Below are positions 1 through 8,271 of a stretch of 13,403 nt of DNA, in pieces. The DNA comes from Roseburia sp. (GTDB lineage: Bacteria; Bacillota_A; Clostridia; Lachnospirales; Lachnospiraceae), in assembly GCA_017547315.1 (NCBI GenBank), contig JAFYQA010000032.1, forward strand, positions 1-13,403, written 5' to 3'. The notes beneath the pieces were generated by a model. That model was not told the origin of the DNA, did no database searches, and saw only the letters and a program-made list of their open reading frames with translations. Position numbers and translations under genes: made by a program. Numbering within the stretch: position 1 is the stretch's first letter; each line of letters opens with the position of its first letter.

Positions 1-519
1 GGAGCGAAAGAGGATACAGGGTATCTGCATTTTAAGGTGGCAGATGTGCTTCCGATTCAGAACCTTGTGGAAAATCTTATTTGGACAATCGTGCGGAAAG
101 AGACTAATAAGCGAAGCATTCAGCAGGCTACTATGGGACTTTTATTCCTGCAGCTGATGAACCAAACTGATAGAATGGAGACTGCAGAAAAAGATAAACA
201 GCAAAAATTGGTAATTGATGTATTAAGCTATATAGAGGCGCATTATCGAGATGGTGATTTGGATAGTCTAGCAAGACAACTTCACTATGATATGCGTTGG
301 TTGTCAAAAGAGATTAAGAAACGTACCGGTCAGAATTATACAGATTTAGTGCAGAATAAGAGGCTTAATCAAGCTGCATATTTATTGACAACGACGAATA
401 TGAATGTTATGGATATTGGTCTAGCGGTAGGATATGACAACACTAGTTATTTTCATCGTATATTTCAAAAGCAGTTTGGAGTGACGCCGAGAAAATATAG
501 AATGGATAATATTAAATAG
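1..519 (+). CDS. AraC-family transcriptional regulator, C-terminal part (5' end outside window)
   Basis: The reading frame is open from base 1, so the gene starts upstream of the window; the GTG at 37 is internal and has no ribosome binding site. The visible 172 residues hold the end of a helical linker and a full AraC-type DNA-binding domain (about residues 75-170). Its first helix-turn-helix includes LDSLARQLHYDMRWLSKEI. The second includes VMDIGLAVGYDNTSYFHRIF and is followed by the family-typical ending FGVTPRKYR. The missing N-terminal part would normally be a cupin-like sensory domain. A terminator follows 13 bases after the stop, and rhaB begins 99 bases downstream in the same direction. 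By position it is the likely activator of the rhamnose operon (a RhaS/RhaR-like role), but ligand and target are inference. The family call is secure; the specific role is not. Confidence 0.9.
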   Translation, partial: GAKEDTGYLHFKVADVLPIQNLVENLIWTIVRKETNKRSIQQATMGLLFLQLMNQTDRMETAEKDKQQKLVIDVLSYIEAHYRDGDLDSLARQLHYDMRWLSKEIKKRTGQNYTDLVQNKRLNQAAYLLTTTNMNVMDIGLAVGYDNTSYFHRIFQKQFGVTPRKYRMDNIK

Positions 520-531
520 ATAATGGCGAAT

Positions 532-567
532 AAGGACACTTTTTTAAATAAAAGGTGTCCTTTTTTT
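532..567 (+). terminator. Rho-independent terminator after the AraC-family gene
   Basis: The arm GGACAC (534-539) pairs with GTGTCC (555-560). The stem extends inward through T:A pairs (with one T:G) to about 544/550, and outward by AA/TT. A run of seven T follows at 561-567. This should end transcription of the upstream regulator and separate it from the rhamnose operon. Because the rhaB promoter lies directly behind it, a regulatory role in readthrough is possible but not shown. Confidence 0.85.
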
Positions 568-568
568 G

Positions 569-598
569 TTGGATTAATTTTTATACTATGTATATAGT
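569..598 (+). promoter_or_regulatory. Candidate promoter of the rhamnose operon
   Basis: Only about 40 bases lie between the terminator T-run and the rhaB ribosome binding site. Within them TATACT (582-587) and TATAGT (593-598) each match five of six bases of the -10 consensus. TTGGAT (569-574) sits 18 bases before the second but is a poor -35 box and would leave a very short leader. TATACT would give a more usual leader but has no -35 box, as is common at activator-dependent promoters. A small perfect inverted repeat, ACTAT (585-589) and ATAGT (594-598), overlaps both. The exact start site is uncertain. Confidence 0.35.
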
Positions 599-618
599 GA
601 ACAACTAGGGGGATATGT

Positions 619-2049
619 ATGAAGAAATATTATTTAGCAATTGACATCGGTGCATCCAGCGGACGCCACATTTTAGGATATTTGGAAAATGGCAGGATGG
701 TATTAGAAGAAATCCATCGATTTCCGAATGGAAATGTAGAAAAAGATGGAGAGTTAACATGGGATATCGATGGACTTTTTAGAGAAATCCTTATAGGAAT
801 GAAAAAGTGCAAAGAAGCAGGAAAGATTCCGGTAAGTGTTGGAATTGATACCTGGGCAGTAGATATCGTGCTATTAGATAAAAATGATAAACGAATTGGT
901 AATGCGGTAGGATATCGTGATGGCGGAACGAAAGGCATGGATGAAAAAGTGTATGATTTCATTCCAGAAGATGAACTGTACGCTAGGACTGGTATTCAAA
1001 AACAGATTTTTAATACAATTTATCAATTAATGGCCTGGAAGACTAATAAACCTGAAATGTATGCAAAAGCAAAGACTATGTTGATGGTACCTGATTATTT
1101 ACATTTCTTGTTGTCAGATGTAAAGGCGACTGAATATACCAATGCAACTACAACACAGCTAGTTAGCCCAATTACTAAGGATTGGGATTTTGAATTAATA
1201 AAGACGCTTAATTACTCCCCTTATCTTTTTAAAAAAGTCGTGTTACCGGGAACCTGTCTTGGAAATCTTACAGAAGAAGTGCAGCGCGAAGTTGGCTTCG
1301 ACTGTAAGGTGGTGGTTCCTGCTACACACGATACAGGATCAGCGGTTATGGCGGTACCTATTCAGAAAAAAGAAAAAAATGAACGAGAACAAGATGCAAA
1401 TGACAATGTTCTCTACATCAGTTCTGGTACCTGGTCGCTCATGGGAACCGAACTTTTAGATGCAAATTGTAGTCCGGAGAGTAAGGCGTTCAATCTGACA
1501 AATGAAGGTGGCTATGATTATCGTTTCCGCTATTTGAAAAACATTATGGGACTTTGGATGATTCAGTCCGTGAAAAAAGAAATCGGACAGGAATACAGTT
1601 TCGGTGAGATTTGCGAAATGGCATCGAAAGCAGATATCTCATCTATCGTAGACGCAAATGATGATAGATTCTTAGCACCAAAGAATATGACAGAAGAAGT
1701 AAAAAAAGCCTGTGAGGAAAGTGGTCAGCCAGTACCAAGGGATTTGGCTGAAGTGGCAGCAGTAATCTATAACAGCTTAGCAAAGTGTTATGGAAAGACC
1801 ATTGAAGAGATTGAGACTCTGACTGGTAAACATTTTAATGGAATCCATATCGTAGGTGGTGGTTCTAATGCAGAGTACTTAAATGAGCTTACAGCAAAGT
1901 CAACAGACAGAACAGTTTATGCAGGACCTACTGAAGCAACTGCTATTGGAAACATAAGTGCACAGATGATTGCTGAAGGGGAGTTGCAGGATTTGTCTGA
2001 TGCAAGGAACTGTGTTTATGAATCCTTCGATATTAAGGTGTATCAGTAA
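619..2049 (+). CDS. rhaB: L-rhamnulokinase RhaB
   Basis: This cytoplasmic FGGY-family kinase (476 residues, close to the usual RhaB length) phosphorylates L-rhamnulose to L-rhamnulose-1-phosphate using ATP, the second step of rhamnose breakdown. The N-terminus YYLAIDIGASSGR is the phosphate-binding loop with the RhaB-typical ASSGR. DTWAVD lies at residues 77-82, and THDTGSAV (236-243) carries D238, which matches the catalytic base region of characterised RhaB. SSGTWSLMG (268-276) and the C-terminal HIVGGGSNAEYLNELTA are further RhaB/FGGY signatures. The start ATG at 619 has AGGGGGA (607-613) five bases upstream. One oddity is a very hydrophilic run at residues 249-262, just before the SSGTWS segment, which looks like an insertion compared with the family as I recall it. 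It is first in the operon, followed by rhaA after 43 bases. The assignment is firm. Confidence 0.96.
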   Translation: MKKYYLAIDIGASSGRHILGYLENGRMVLEEIHRFPNGNVEKDGELTWDIDGLFREILIGMKKCKEAGKIPVSVGIDTWAVDIVLLDKNDKRIGNAVGYRDGGTKGMDEKVYDFIPEDELYARTGIQKQIFNTIYQLMAWKTNKPEMYAKAKTMLMVPDYLHFLLSDVKATEYTNATTTQLVSPITKDWDFELIKTLNYSPYLFKKVVLPGTCLGNLTEEVQREVGFDCKVVVPATHDTGSAVMAVPIQKKEKNEREQDANDNVLYISSGTWSLMGTELLDANCSPESKAFNLTNEGGYDYRFRYLKNIMGLWMIQSVKKEIGQEYSFGEICEMASKADISSIVDANDDRFLAPKNMTEEVKKACEESGQPVPRDLAEVAAVIYNSLAKCYGKTIEEIETLTGKHFNGIHIVGGGSNAEYLNELTAKSTDRTVYAGPTEATAIGNISAQMIAEGELQDLSDARNCVYESFDIKVYQ

Positions 2050-2092
2050 CATAGATAAGTAAAATGAGTAGAAAATAAATAGGAGCAAAAAC

Positions 2093-3343
2093 ATGATAAG
2101 ATATGAATTAGCAAAAGCAGAATATGCAAAATATGGTGTAGACACAGATGCAGCTATTGCAAAATTAAAAGAGATTCCTGTCTCTCTTCACTGCTGGCAG
2201 GGAGATGATGTAACAGGATTTGATCATGATGGTCCGTTGACAGGAGGCATCCAGACTACCGGAAATTACCCAGGAAAAGCTCGTACACCAGAAGAACTCA
2301 TGGCAGATATGGACATGGTATTAAAACTTACACCGGGGAAAAAGAAATTAAACATCCATGCATGTTATGCTATTTTCGAAGATGGCGAATTTGCAGATCG
2401 TGATGAGCTAGAACCAAAGCATTTTGCAAAATGGGTAGAGTTTGCAAGAGAAAGAAATATGGGAATTGACTTTAATCCTACTTTCTTCTCACATGATAAA
2501 GTAAAAGACGGACTTACACTTTCCAGTCCGGATAAAGAAACCAGGGACTTCTGGATTCGTCATGGGAAGGCTTGTGTGCGTATTTCAGAATACTTCGCAA
2601 ACGAAACAGGTGTACCATGTGTTATGAACATCTGGACAGGGGATGGATACAAGGATATCCCAGCAGACCGCATGGGACCACGCATGAGATATAAGGAATC
2701 AATAGAAGAAATTCTTTCGGTTCCATATAACAAAACAAAAGTAAAACCATGTGTAGAATCCAAAGTATTCGGTATCGGTGTAGAAGCTTATACAGTAGGA
2801 AGTGCAGAGTTTACACTTAGCTTCGCAGCTTCTCACGAAGGATGTCTTCCACTGATGGACAACGGACATTATCATCCAACAGAAGTGGTTTCTGACAAGA
2901 TTCCAGCATTACTTTGTTTCTTCCCAGAAATTGCACTTCACATCACCAGACCTATTCGATGGGATAGTGACCATGTAGTACTTTTTGATGATGAAACAAA
3001 GGAAATGGCAAAAGAAATCGTCCGCTCAGACGGTTTAGATAGAACCTATATGGCACTTGACTATTTTGATGCAAGCATCAACCGTATTTCTGCTTGGACA
3101 GTAGGTTTTAGAAGCTGGCAGAAAGCACTTTTATCAGCACTCGTTACTCCAAACGACATGTTAAAAGAACTTCAGGATACAGGAAACATGACAAAACTTA
3201 TGGTAATGCAGGAAGAGTTAAAAACTATGCCATTTGGTGATGTTTGGGCAAAATACTGCGAAGAATGTGGTGTGGCAGCAGATGAAAGCTGGTTGGATGA
3301 AGTGCTTGAATATGAGAAAGAGGTTTTAGCTAATAGAAAATAG
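2093..3343 (+). CDS. rhaA: L-rhamnose isomerase RhaA
   Basis: This cytoplasmic, metal-dependent isomerase converts L-rhamnose to L-rhamnulose, the first step of the pathway. It is 416 residues against about 419 for the E. coli enzyme. Family signatures in order are VSLHCWQGDDVTGFDHDG near residue 30, GGIQTTGNYPGKARTPEEL, GIDFNPTFFSH, DNGHYHPTE (D256, H259, H261), WDSDHV (D291, D293) and FDASINRISAW (D326). The His and Asp residues of the last three segments are the likely metal ligands, by analogy with the solved E. coli structure. The ATG at 2093 is preceded by AGGAG (2081-2085) with a seven-base spacer. It lies 43 bases after rhaB and 16 bases before rhaD, clearly co-transcribed. No truncation or missing key residue is seen. 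Confidence 0.97.
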   Translation: MIRYELAKAEYAKYGVDTDAAIAKLKEIPVSLHCWQGDDVTGFDHDGPLTGGIQTTGNYPGKARTPEELMADMDMVLKLTPGKKKLNIHACYAIFEDGEFADRDELEPKHFAKWVEFARERNMGIDFNPTFFSHDKVKDGLTLSSPDKETRDFWIRHGKACVRISEYFANETGVPCVMNIWTGDGYKDIPADRMGPRMRYKESIEEILSVPYNKTKVKPCVESKVFGIGVEAYTVGSAEFTLSFAASHEGCLPLMDNGHYHPTEVVSDKIPALLCFFPEIALHITRPIRWDSDHVVLFDDETKEMAKEIVRSDGLDRTYMALDYFDASINRISAWTVGFRSWQKALLSALVTPNDMLKELQDTGNMTKLMVMQEELKTMPFGDVWAKYCEECGVAADESWLDEVLEYEKEVLANRK

Positions 3344-3359
3344 ATGGAGGAGAATACAT

Positions 3360-4184
3360 ATGAGATTTTTAGATGCAGAATTCGTACAGGGATTTATCCG
3401 TATGGCAAATGATGGTTGGGACTTAGGATGGCATGAAAGAAACGGTGGAAACCTTTCCTATCGTGTAAAGCAAGAAGAAGTAGAACAGGTAAAAGAGAAC
3501 TTCGAAGTAAAAGAATGGCAGCCAATCGGCACTTCTGTTCCCAAATTAGCAGGAGAATATTTCCTCGTAACAGGAAGTGGTAAATTCTTCCGTAACGTAA
3601 TTATTAAACCAGAAGATTCTATCTGTATGATTGAATTAGATGATAAGGGCGAAAATTATCGTATCGTTTGGGGACTTGTAAACGGCGGTAGACCAACATC
3701 AGAGCTTCCATCACACCTTATGAACCACGAAGTAAAGATGCTTGCAACAGATGGCAGATATCGTGTTATCTATCACGCACATACAACAAACGTAATCGCT
3801 CTTACTTTTGTACTTCCACTTACAGATGAAGTATTTACCAGAGAACTTTGGGAAATGGCTACCGAATGTCCAGTAGTATTCCCACAGGGTATTGGCGTAG
3901 TGCCTTGGATGGTGCCAGGCGGTAGAGAAATAGCGGTAGCTACCAGTGAACTCATGAAACAGTATGACGTAGCTATCTGGGCACATCATGGTATGTTCGC
4001 AGCAGGTGAAGACTTCGATTTAACATTCGGCTTAATGCATACTGTAGAAAAATCTGCAGAGATTCTTGTGAAAATGCTCTCAATGAGACCAGATAAATTA
4101 CAGACTATTACTCCACAGGACTTTAAAGATTTGGCAGTGGACTTTAAGGTTGAGTTGCCAGAGAAATTCTTGTATGAGAAGTAG
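3360..4184 (+). CDS. rhaD: L-rhamnulose-1-phosphate aldolase RhaD
   Basis: This class II (zinc) aldolase splits L-rhamnulose-1-phosphate into dihydroxyacetone phosphate and L-lactaldehyde. At 274 residues it has the normal length for the E. coli-type RhaD. ERNGGNLSYRV and VTGSGKFFRN are the substrate-binding signatures. E115 in TSELPSH matches the catalytic Glu of E. coli RhaD. H139 and H141 (HAHTTN) and H210 (WAHHGMF) match its three zinc-binding histidines, with a constant offset of two residues. The strong ribosome binding site GGAGGAG (3346-3352) precedes ATG 3360 by seven bases. It completes a rhaBAD set with kinase, isomerase and aldolase in the enterobacterial order. It is not the aldolase type found in microcompartment loci, and no shell gene is visible here. 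Confidence 0.96.
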   Translation: MRFLDAEFVQGFIRMANDGWDLGWHERNGGNLSYRVKQEEVEQVKENFEVKEWQPIGTSVPKLAGEYFLVTGSGKFFRNVIIKPEDSICMIELDDKGENYRIVWGLVNGGRPTSELPSHLMNHEVKMLATDGRYRVIYHAHTTNVIALTFVLPLTDEVFTRELWEMATECPVVFPQGIGVVPWMVPGGREIAVATSELMKQYDVAIWAHHGMFAAGEDFDLTFGLMHTVEKSAEILVKMLSMRPDKLQTITPQDFKDLAVDFKVELPEKFLYEK

Positions 4185-4205
4185 TTATTGATATACTTAT
4201 ATCTT

Positions 4206-4211
4206 GGAGGG
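4206..4211 (+). promoter_or_regulatory. Ribosome binding site fixing the transporter start
   Basis: GGAGGG sits nine bases before the in-frame ATG at 4221. It lies inside the reading frame that could begin at TTG 4188, so that longer start is not credible. An ATG at 4214 is only two bases from it and out of frame, opening an 11-codon frame that ends at once. Confidence 0.7.
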
Positions 4212-4220
4212 AAATGGAAA

Positions 4221-5666
4221 ATGAAACTATTAGAGAAAAAGTTTTTTGACAGCCGAGTGAAATCGTCAGAGGTAAAAGCAAGTGAAAAATGGCTGGGATA
4301 TTTAATCGGACCAGCAGGAGCATTACTTTTAAATGCGGTATTAGCTACATATTTGAACGTTTATTACACAGACGTATTAAACCTGACAGGCATTTGGGGT
4401 GGAATGTTCTTAATGATTTTCCCTATTATCTCAAAGATTATCGATGCGATTACAAATGTTATCATGGGATATATCATTGACAGAACTAAAACAAAGCAGG
4501 GAAAGGCAAGACCATGGCTTTTGTTCTCTGCACCAATGGTTGCGATTACAGGAATCTTACTGTTTATAGTGCCAACAGGCAACGAAACAGTACAGGTTAT
4601 CTGGGTTATGGTATCGTATAATCTGTTTTATTCTATTGCCTATACAATCTACAACATGAGCCATAACCTCATGGTACCACTGTCTACTAGAAATACAACT
4701 GACCGTGGCGGCTTGTCAGTATTCAACCAGATTGCAACCATCATGATGAGTGGTATCTTAGTAGCGCTTGTATTCCCAATGGTAATCATGCCATCTTTAG
4801 GCGTTGATCGAGAAAAATGGATTATGGTTATGTCATTTCTCTCTATTTTGGCTTTACCACTGATTCTTTTAGAATATTATTTTACAAAAGAACGTGTTAC
4901 AGAAGAAACAGCAGATGATGAGGATAAGATTTCATTTAAGGAACAGTTAAAGGTTATCTTCACAGACAAATATATGTTGATTATCTATGCATATTTCTTG
5001 ATTTATACCATCGGAACCAGCTTTAAAAATTTAGGTTTGGTTTATTTCTGTAATTATGTATTAGGAACATACAATGATGGTATTACCCAGACCCTGGTTT
5101 CCGTACTTGGAGGTATTCCAATGGGTATTGGTATTTTTGCAGTTTGGCCTTTGGCAAAGAAGTTTGGTAAGCGTAATGTGACCTTATGGGGATTTGTTCT
5201 CTATGCTATCGGTGGAGCAATCTGTTGGGCAGTACCAACTAATATGACGATTGTTTTAGTAGGACAATTTATCAAGAATATCGGTGGACTTCCATGTGCA
5301 TACGTATTTATGGCATTATTTGCTGATGTATTAGATCACATAGAATGGAAGAGTGAACTTCGTTGTGACGGAATTGCCATGTCTGTATATAACATTATCG
5401 CAGTAGCAAGTGTGGGTATTTGTACAGGTATTTTTAATATGATGTTGGCAGCAGCAGGCTATATTGCTCCTACATTAAATGCAGCAGGAGAAACAATTGC
5501 AGCAGTTCAGCCGGATAGTGTACAGAGTACAATCACATTTGCCTTCGTCGGTTTGGAAGTGATTACTGCAATAGTATTAGTAGTGATTCTTGCATTCCTT
5601 AATGTTGAAAAAGATATTGATAAGAAACAGGCAGAGATTGCAGCTCGCCGTGAGATTACAAATTAA
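4221..5666 (+). CDS. GPH-family (MelB-like) sugar transporter, probable rhamnose or rhamnoside permease
   Basis: This integral membrane protein has 481 residues and about twelve hydrophobic segments, with a charged loop between segments 6 and 7 (about residues 222-240, rich in E, D and K). The GPH (glycoside-pentoside-hexuronide:cation symporter) family is shown by [10 protein letters not shown] in helix 1 and by helix 2 with its following loop, [19 protein letters not shown] then GKARPW. MelB-type residues D51 and D75 are kept. By eye alignment, MelB D59 is N79 here, D124 is N145 and D19 is L35, so cation coupling and sugar specificity should differ from MelB. It sits 36 bases after rhaD and 18 before the alpha-L-rhamnosidase, so it probably imports rhamnose or a small rhamnoside for the cytoplasmic enzymes. 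The start was chosen from the ribosome binding site at 4206. Substrate is inferred from context only. Confidence 0.88.
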   Translation: MKLLEKKFFDSRVKSSEVKASEKWLGYLIGPAGALLLNAVLATYLNVYYTDVLNLTGIWGGMFLMIFPIISKIIDAITNVIMGYIIDRTKTKQGKARPWLLFSAPMVAITGILLFIVPTGNETVQVIWVMVSYNLFYSIAYTIYNMSHNLMVPLSTRNTTDRGGLSVFNQIATIMMSGILVALVFPMVIMPSLGVDREKWIMVMSFLSILALPLILLEYYFTKERVTEETADDEDKISFKEQLKVIFTDKYMLIIYAYFLIYTIGTSFKNLGLVYFCNYVLGTYNDGITQTLVSVLGGIPMGIGIFAVWPLAKKFGKRNVTLWGFVLYAIGGAICWAVPTNMTIVLVGQFIKNIGGLPCAYVFMALFADVLDHIEWKSELRCDGIAMSVYNIIAVASVGICTGIFNMMLAAAGYIAPTLNAAGETIAAVQPDSVQSTITFAFVGLEVITAIVLVVILAFLNVEKDIDKKQAEIAARREITN

Positions 5667-5672
5667 GTAAAA

Positions 5673-5678
5673 GTGGAG
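5673..5678 (+). promoter_or_regulatory. Ribosome binding site fixing the GH78 start
   Basis: GTGGAG lies six bases before ATG 5685. The GTG at its first base is in frame and could be mistaken for a start codon four codons earlier. It has no ribosome binding site of its own and is itself part of this one. Confidence 0.65.
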
Positions 5679-5684
5679 AAAAAT

Positions 5685-8249
5685 ATGAAAGCAATTCGAT
5701 TACGAGTAGAGTATTTGAAAAATCCTATCGGTATAGATATTGTAAAGCCACGCCTGAGTTGGAACTGTGAGGATGGTATCAAACAAACTGCATATCAGAT
5801 TGTTGCAAGTGACGAGAGTGGACGAAAAATTTGGAATACAGGGAAAGTAAATTCCAATCAAATGGTACATATTCAATGGACCGGACCTGTGTTAAAAAGT
5901 CGTGATAAAGTAAACTGGAAAGTTTGTCTTTGGGATGAAAAGAATGTACAGGGTGAATGGTCTGAAGAATCTAGCTTTGAAATTGGATTATTAGATAAAG
6001 AAGACTGGAAAGCAAAGTGGATTACTGGAAACTACAAAGTAAACAAAAAAGAACGTTATCCAGTAGACTGTTTCCGAAAAACAGTTCATATTTCAAAACC
6101 AGTGAAGAAGGCCAGACTCTATGCGACTGCGTGTGGTATTTATGAGGCATGTTTCAATGGTGTTAAGGCAGGTGAGTTTTGCCTTGCTCCAGGACTTACA
6201 GATTATAGAAAACGAGTGCAGTATCAGACAATCAACGTGACCTCATTATTGAATGAAGGTGAAAATGAATGGTCTGTGATGCTTGCTGATGGTTGGTATC
6301 GTGGTAGTGTTGGAGCCCATGGCTGTGTAAACCAGTATGGTACAGAGACGAAATTCATGGGTCAGCTTGAGATTGAATATACAGATGGAAGTAAAGAAAT
6401 CATCGTAACGGATTCAACATGGGATTGGAGCAATGATGGTCCTATTCGTTTTGCTGATAATAAGGATGGAGAAATAGTAGAATCGTTCTGTGTACCAACT
6501 TATTCAGGAAAAGTAAAAGAAACCCATCACAATGTCATTCCTTCAGCCTCGAATAACTTTACGCATAAAGAGAATGAACATTTTACGGCAAAACTTATCA
6601 CTACACCATCCGGAAAGAAACTGTTGGATTTTGGACAAAATTTTGCAGGCTATGTTTCTTTTAAAATAAATGCAGAAAAAGGCGATGTGATTAAGCTTTG
6701 TTTTGGTGAAATGCTGGATGAAAATAGAGAGTTTACACAGAAAAATATTCAGTGCGTTTCAAAGAAGAAGACAACACCTCTTCAACAGGTGATTTATACA
6801 TGTAAAGATGGTTTAAACGTATACAAAACGAGATTTGCAATCTTCGGGTTCCAATATGTTGAGGTAGATACAGAACTTGAAATTAAACCAGAGGATTTTA
6901 CTGGTATCGCAGTATATTCGGCCTTTGAGCAGACGGGGAACTTTGAGAGTTCGCATCCGCTTCTAAACAAGTTAGTTGATGCAACTATTTGGTCTACCAA
7001 GAGTAATAGTGGAGATGTACCTACGGACTGTCCAACTCGTGAGCGTCATGCGTGGACAGGAGATGCACAGATTTTCTTCATGACAGCTTCTTATCTGTTT
7101 GACTATGCTCCGTTTGCAAGAAAGTATTTGCACGATGTATATGATTGGCAGAAAAAGGATGGACGTCTTCCTCAAATAGCGCCAGAAGGTGGTTCTGACT
7201 TTTATATGTGGCCAATGAATGGTAGTGTTGGCTGGTCCGATGTAGGGATTATTATGCCATATCAGTTTAATAAGATCTTTGGCGATAAAAGCATTTTAGA
7301 GGAATACTACGACCGTATGAAGACTTACGCACATTTCATGCAGAGGCGTTGTGGAAAATGGGGTGGGCCTTATGCAAAACCTCTAGGATTAAAGGGGAAA
7401 TATAAGCGCTATGCAGTAAATCGTGGACAATCCTATGGGGAGTGGGCAGAACCAGAGGACGTCTGTATGTTCAAATGGTACGATTTTGCATCACCACATC
7501 CAGAAGTTTCGACTGCATACACCTCACATATGATGCGCCTCATGGAAGAAATTGCAGAAGAGTTAGGTCATACAGAAGACATTCCAAACTATAGAGAATA
7601 CAAAAAAGGCTGTAAAAAGGCATATCAGGAATTAGTGACAACTAAGAAATTCTCCTTGGATACAGATAGACAGGCCCAATTGGTTCGTCCGCTGGCACTA
7701 GAGCTTTTGGATGAAGAGCAGAGTGCTTATGCAAAGAAACGCCTTATTGAGGCATTGGAAAACTATGGATGGAGATTGGGTACAGGCTTTTTATCTACAC
7801 CATTCATTTTGAATATTCTGGCAGATATTGATATAGAAGCGGCATACAGACTTTTAGAAAATGAAGAAATCCCAGGCTGGCTATCTATGCCAAAGGCGGG
7901 AGCTACTACTATCTGGGAAAATTGGGAAGGACCAAATGCACAGAATGAGGGCTGTGGCTCCTTGAATCACTATTCGAAGGGTGCAGTATGCCAGTGGCTC
8001 TTTGAATCTATGTGTGGTATCAAGGTGTCAGGAGAGAATGAGTTTGTGATTACACCAAAACCAGGTGGTTCATTTACTTACGCTAAGGCAGAATACAACA
8101 GTGTTTACGGAAAAGTAAGCAGTAGTTGGATGAAGATAGAGGCTGGAAATTTCCAATTTGAATTTACAGTCCCAGCGAATACAACTGCGAAAGTGATTTT
8201 ACCAGATGGTAGGGAACAGTTATGTAATGCTGGTACATATAAATTCTAG
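5685..8249 (+). CDS. Alpha-L-rhamnosidase, glycoside hydrolase family 78
   Basis: This enzyme of 854 residues hydrolyses terminal alpha-L-rhamnose from glycosides or oligosaccharides by an inverting mechanism. Domains in order: an N-terminal Ig-like domain (about 1-105, with the GH78-typical KNPIGIDIVKPRLSW), a carbohydrate-binding beta-sandwich (about 125-300), a second beta-sandwich containing LLDFGQNFAGYV, the (alpha/alpha)6 catalytic barrel (about 410-765) and a C-terminal beta-sandwich. The motif DCPTRERHAWTGDA gives D448, E453 and D460, with the same 5 and 7 residue spacing as the acidic triad of Bacillus RhaB (D567, E572, D579). E745 in TTIWENW matches the second catalytic glutamate. 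There is no signal peptide, so it acts in the cytoplasm on imported substrate. It follows the transporter by 18 bases and precedes the GH3 gene by 22. The family is firm; the aglycone or linkage preference cannot be read. Confidence 0.95.
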   Translation: MKAIRLRVEYLKNPIGIDIVKPRLSWNCEDGIKQTAYQIVASDESGRKIWNTGKVNSNQMVHIQWTGPVLKSRDKVNWKVCLWDEKNVQGEWSEESSFEIGLLDKEDWKAKWITGNYKVNKKERYPVDCFRKTVHISKPVKKARLYATACGIYEACFNGVKAGEFCLAPGLTDYRKRVQYQTINVTSLLNEGENEWSVMLADGWYRGSVGAHGCVNQYGTETKFMGQLEIEYTDGSKEIIVTDSTWDWSNDGPIRFADNKDGEIVESFCVPTYSGKVKETHHNVIPSASNNFTHKENEHFTAKLITTPSGKKLLDFGQNFAGYVSFKINAEKGDVIKLCFGEMLDENREFTQKNIQCVSKKKTTPLQQVIYTCKDGLNVYKTRFAIFGFQYVEVDTELEIKPEDFTGIAVYSAFEQTGNFESSHPLLNKLVDATIWSTKSNSGDVPTDCPTRERHAWTGDAQIFFMTASYLFDYAPFARKYLHDVYDWQKKDGRLPQIAPEGGSDFYMWPMNGSVGWSDVGIIMPYQFNKIFGDKSILEEYYDRMKTYAHFMQRRCGKWGGPYAKPLGLKGKYKRYAVNRGQSYGEWAEPEDVCMFKWYDFASPHPEVSTAYTSHMMRLMEEIAEELGHTEDIPNYREYKKGCKKAYQELVTTKKFSLDTDRQAQLVRPLALELLDEEQSAYAKKRLIEALENYGWRLGTGFLSTPFILNILADIDIEAAYRLLENEEIPGWLSMPKAGATTIWENWEGPNAQNEGCGSLNHYSKGAVCQWLFESMCGIKVSGENEFVITPKPGGSFTYAKAEYNSVYGKVSSSWMKIEAGNFQFEFTVPANTTAKVILPDGREQLCNAGTYKF

Positions 8250-8271
8250 TTTTCAAAGGGATAAATAAAGT

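Noticed and set aside
37..519. GTG at 37 as the start of a 160-residue regulator
   Set aside because: The frame is open to base 1, there is no ribosome binding site before 37, and the encoded upstream residues fit the same protein, so the gene is cut by the window edge.
539..567. CTTTTTT direct repeats 21 bases apart as an AraC operator before rhaB
   Set aside because: Both copies are explained by the terminator stem and its T-run, so the spacing is probably accidental.
630..962. Minus-strand frame of 110 codons inside rhaB
   Set aside because: It lies wholly antisense to a well-conserved kinase; its product has low-complexity Ser/Ile/Phe composition and no recognisable family. It is a shadow frame.
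3711..3989. Minus-strand frames inside rhaD
   Set aside because: Antisense to the zinc-binding core of the aldolase, with no homology that I recognise; shadow frames.
4188..4220. TTG 4188 as transporter start
   Set aside because: It would begin four bases after the rhaD stop, with no ribosome binding site of its own, while GGAGGG at 4206 points to ATG 4221.
4214..4249. Small out-of-frame ORF from ATG 4214 as a leader peptide
   Set aside because: It is 11 codons long, overlaps the transporter start and is only two bases from the ribosome binding site; nothing suggests it is translated.
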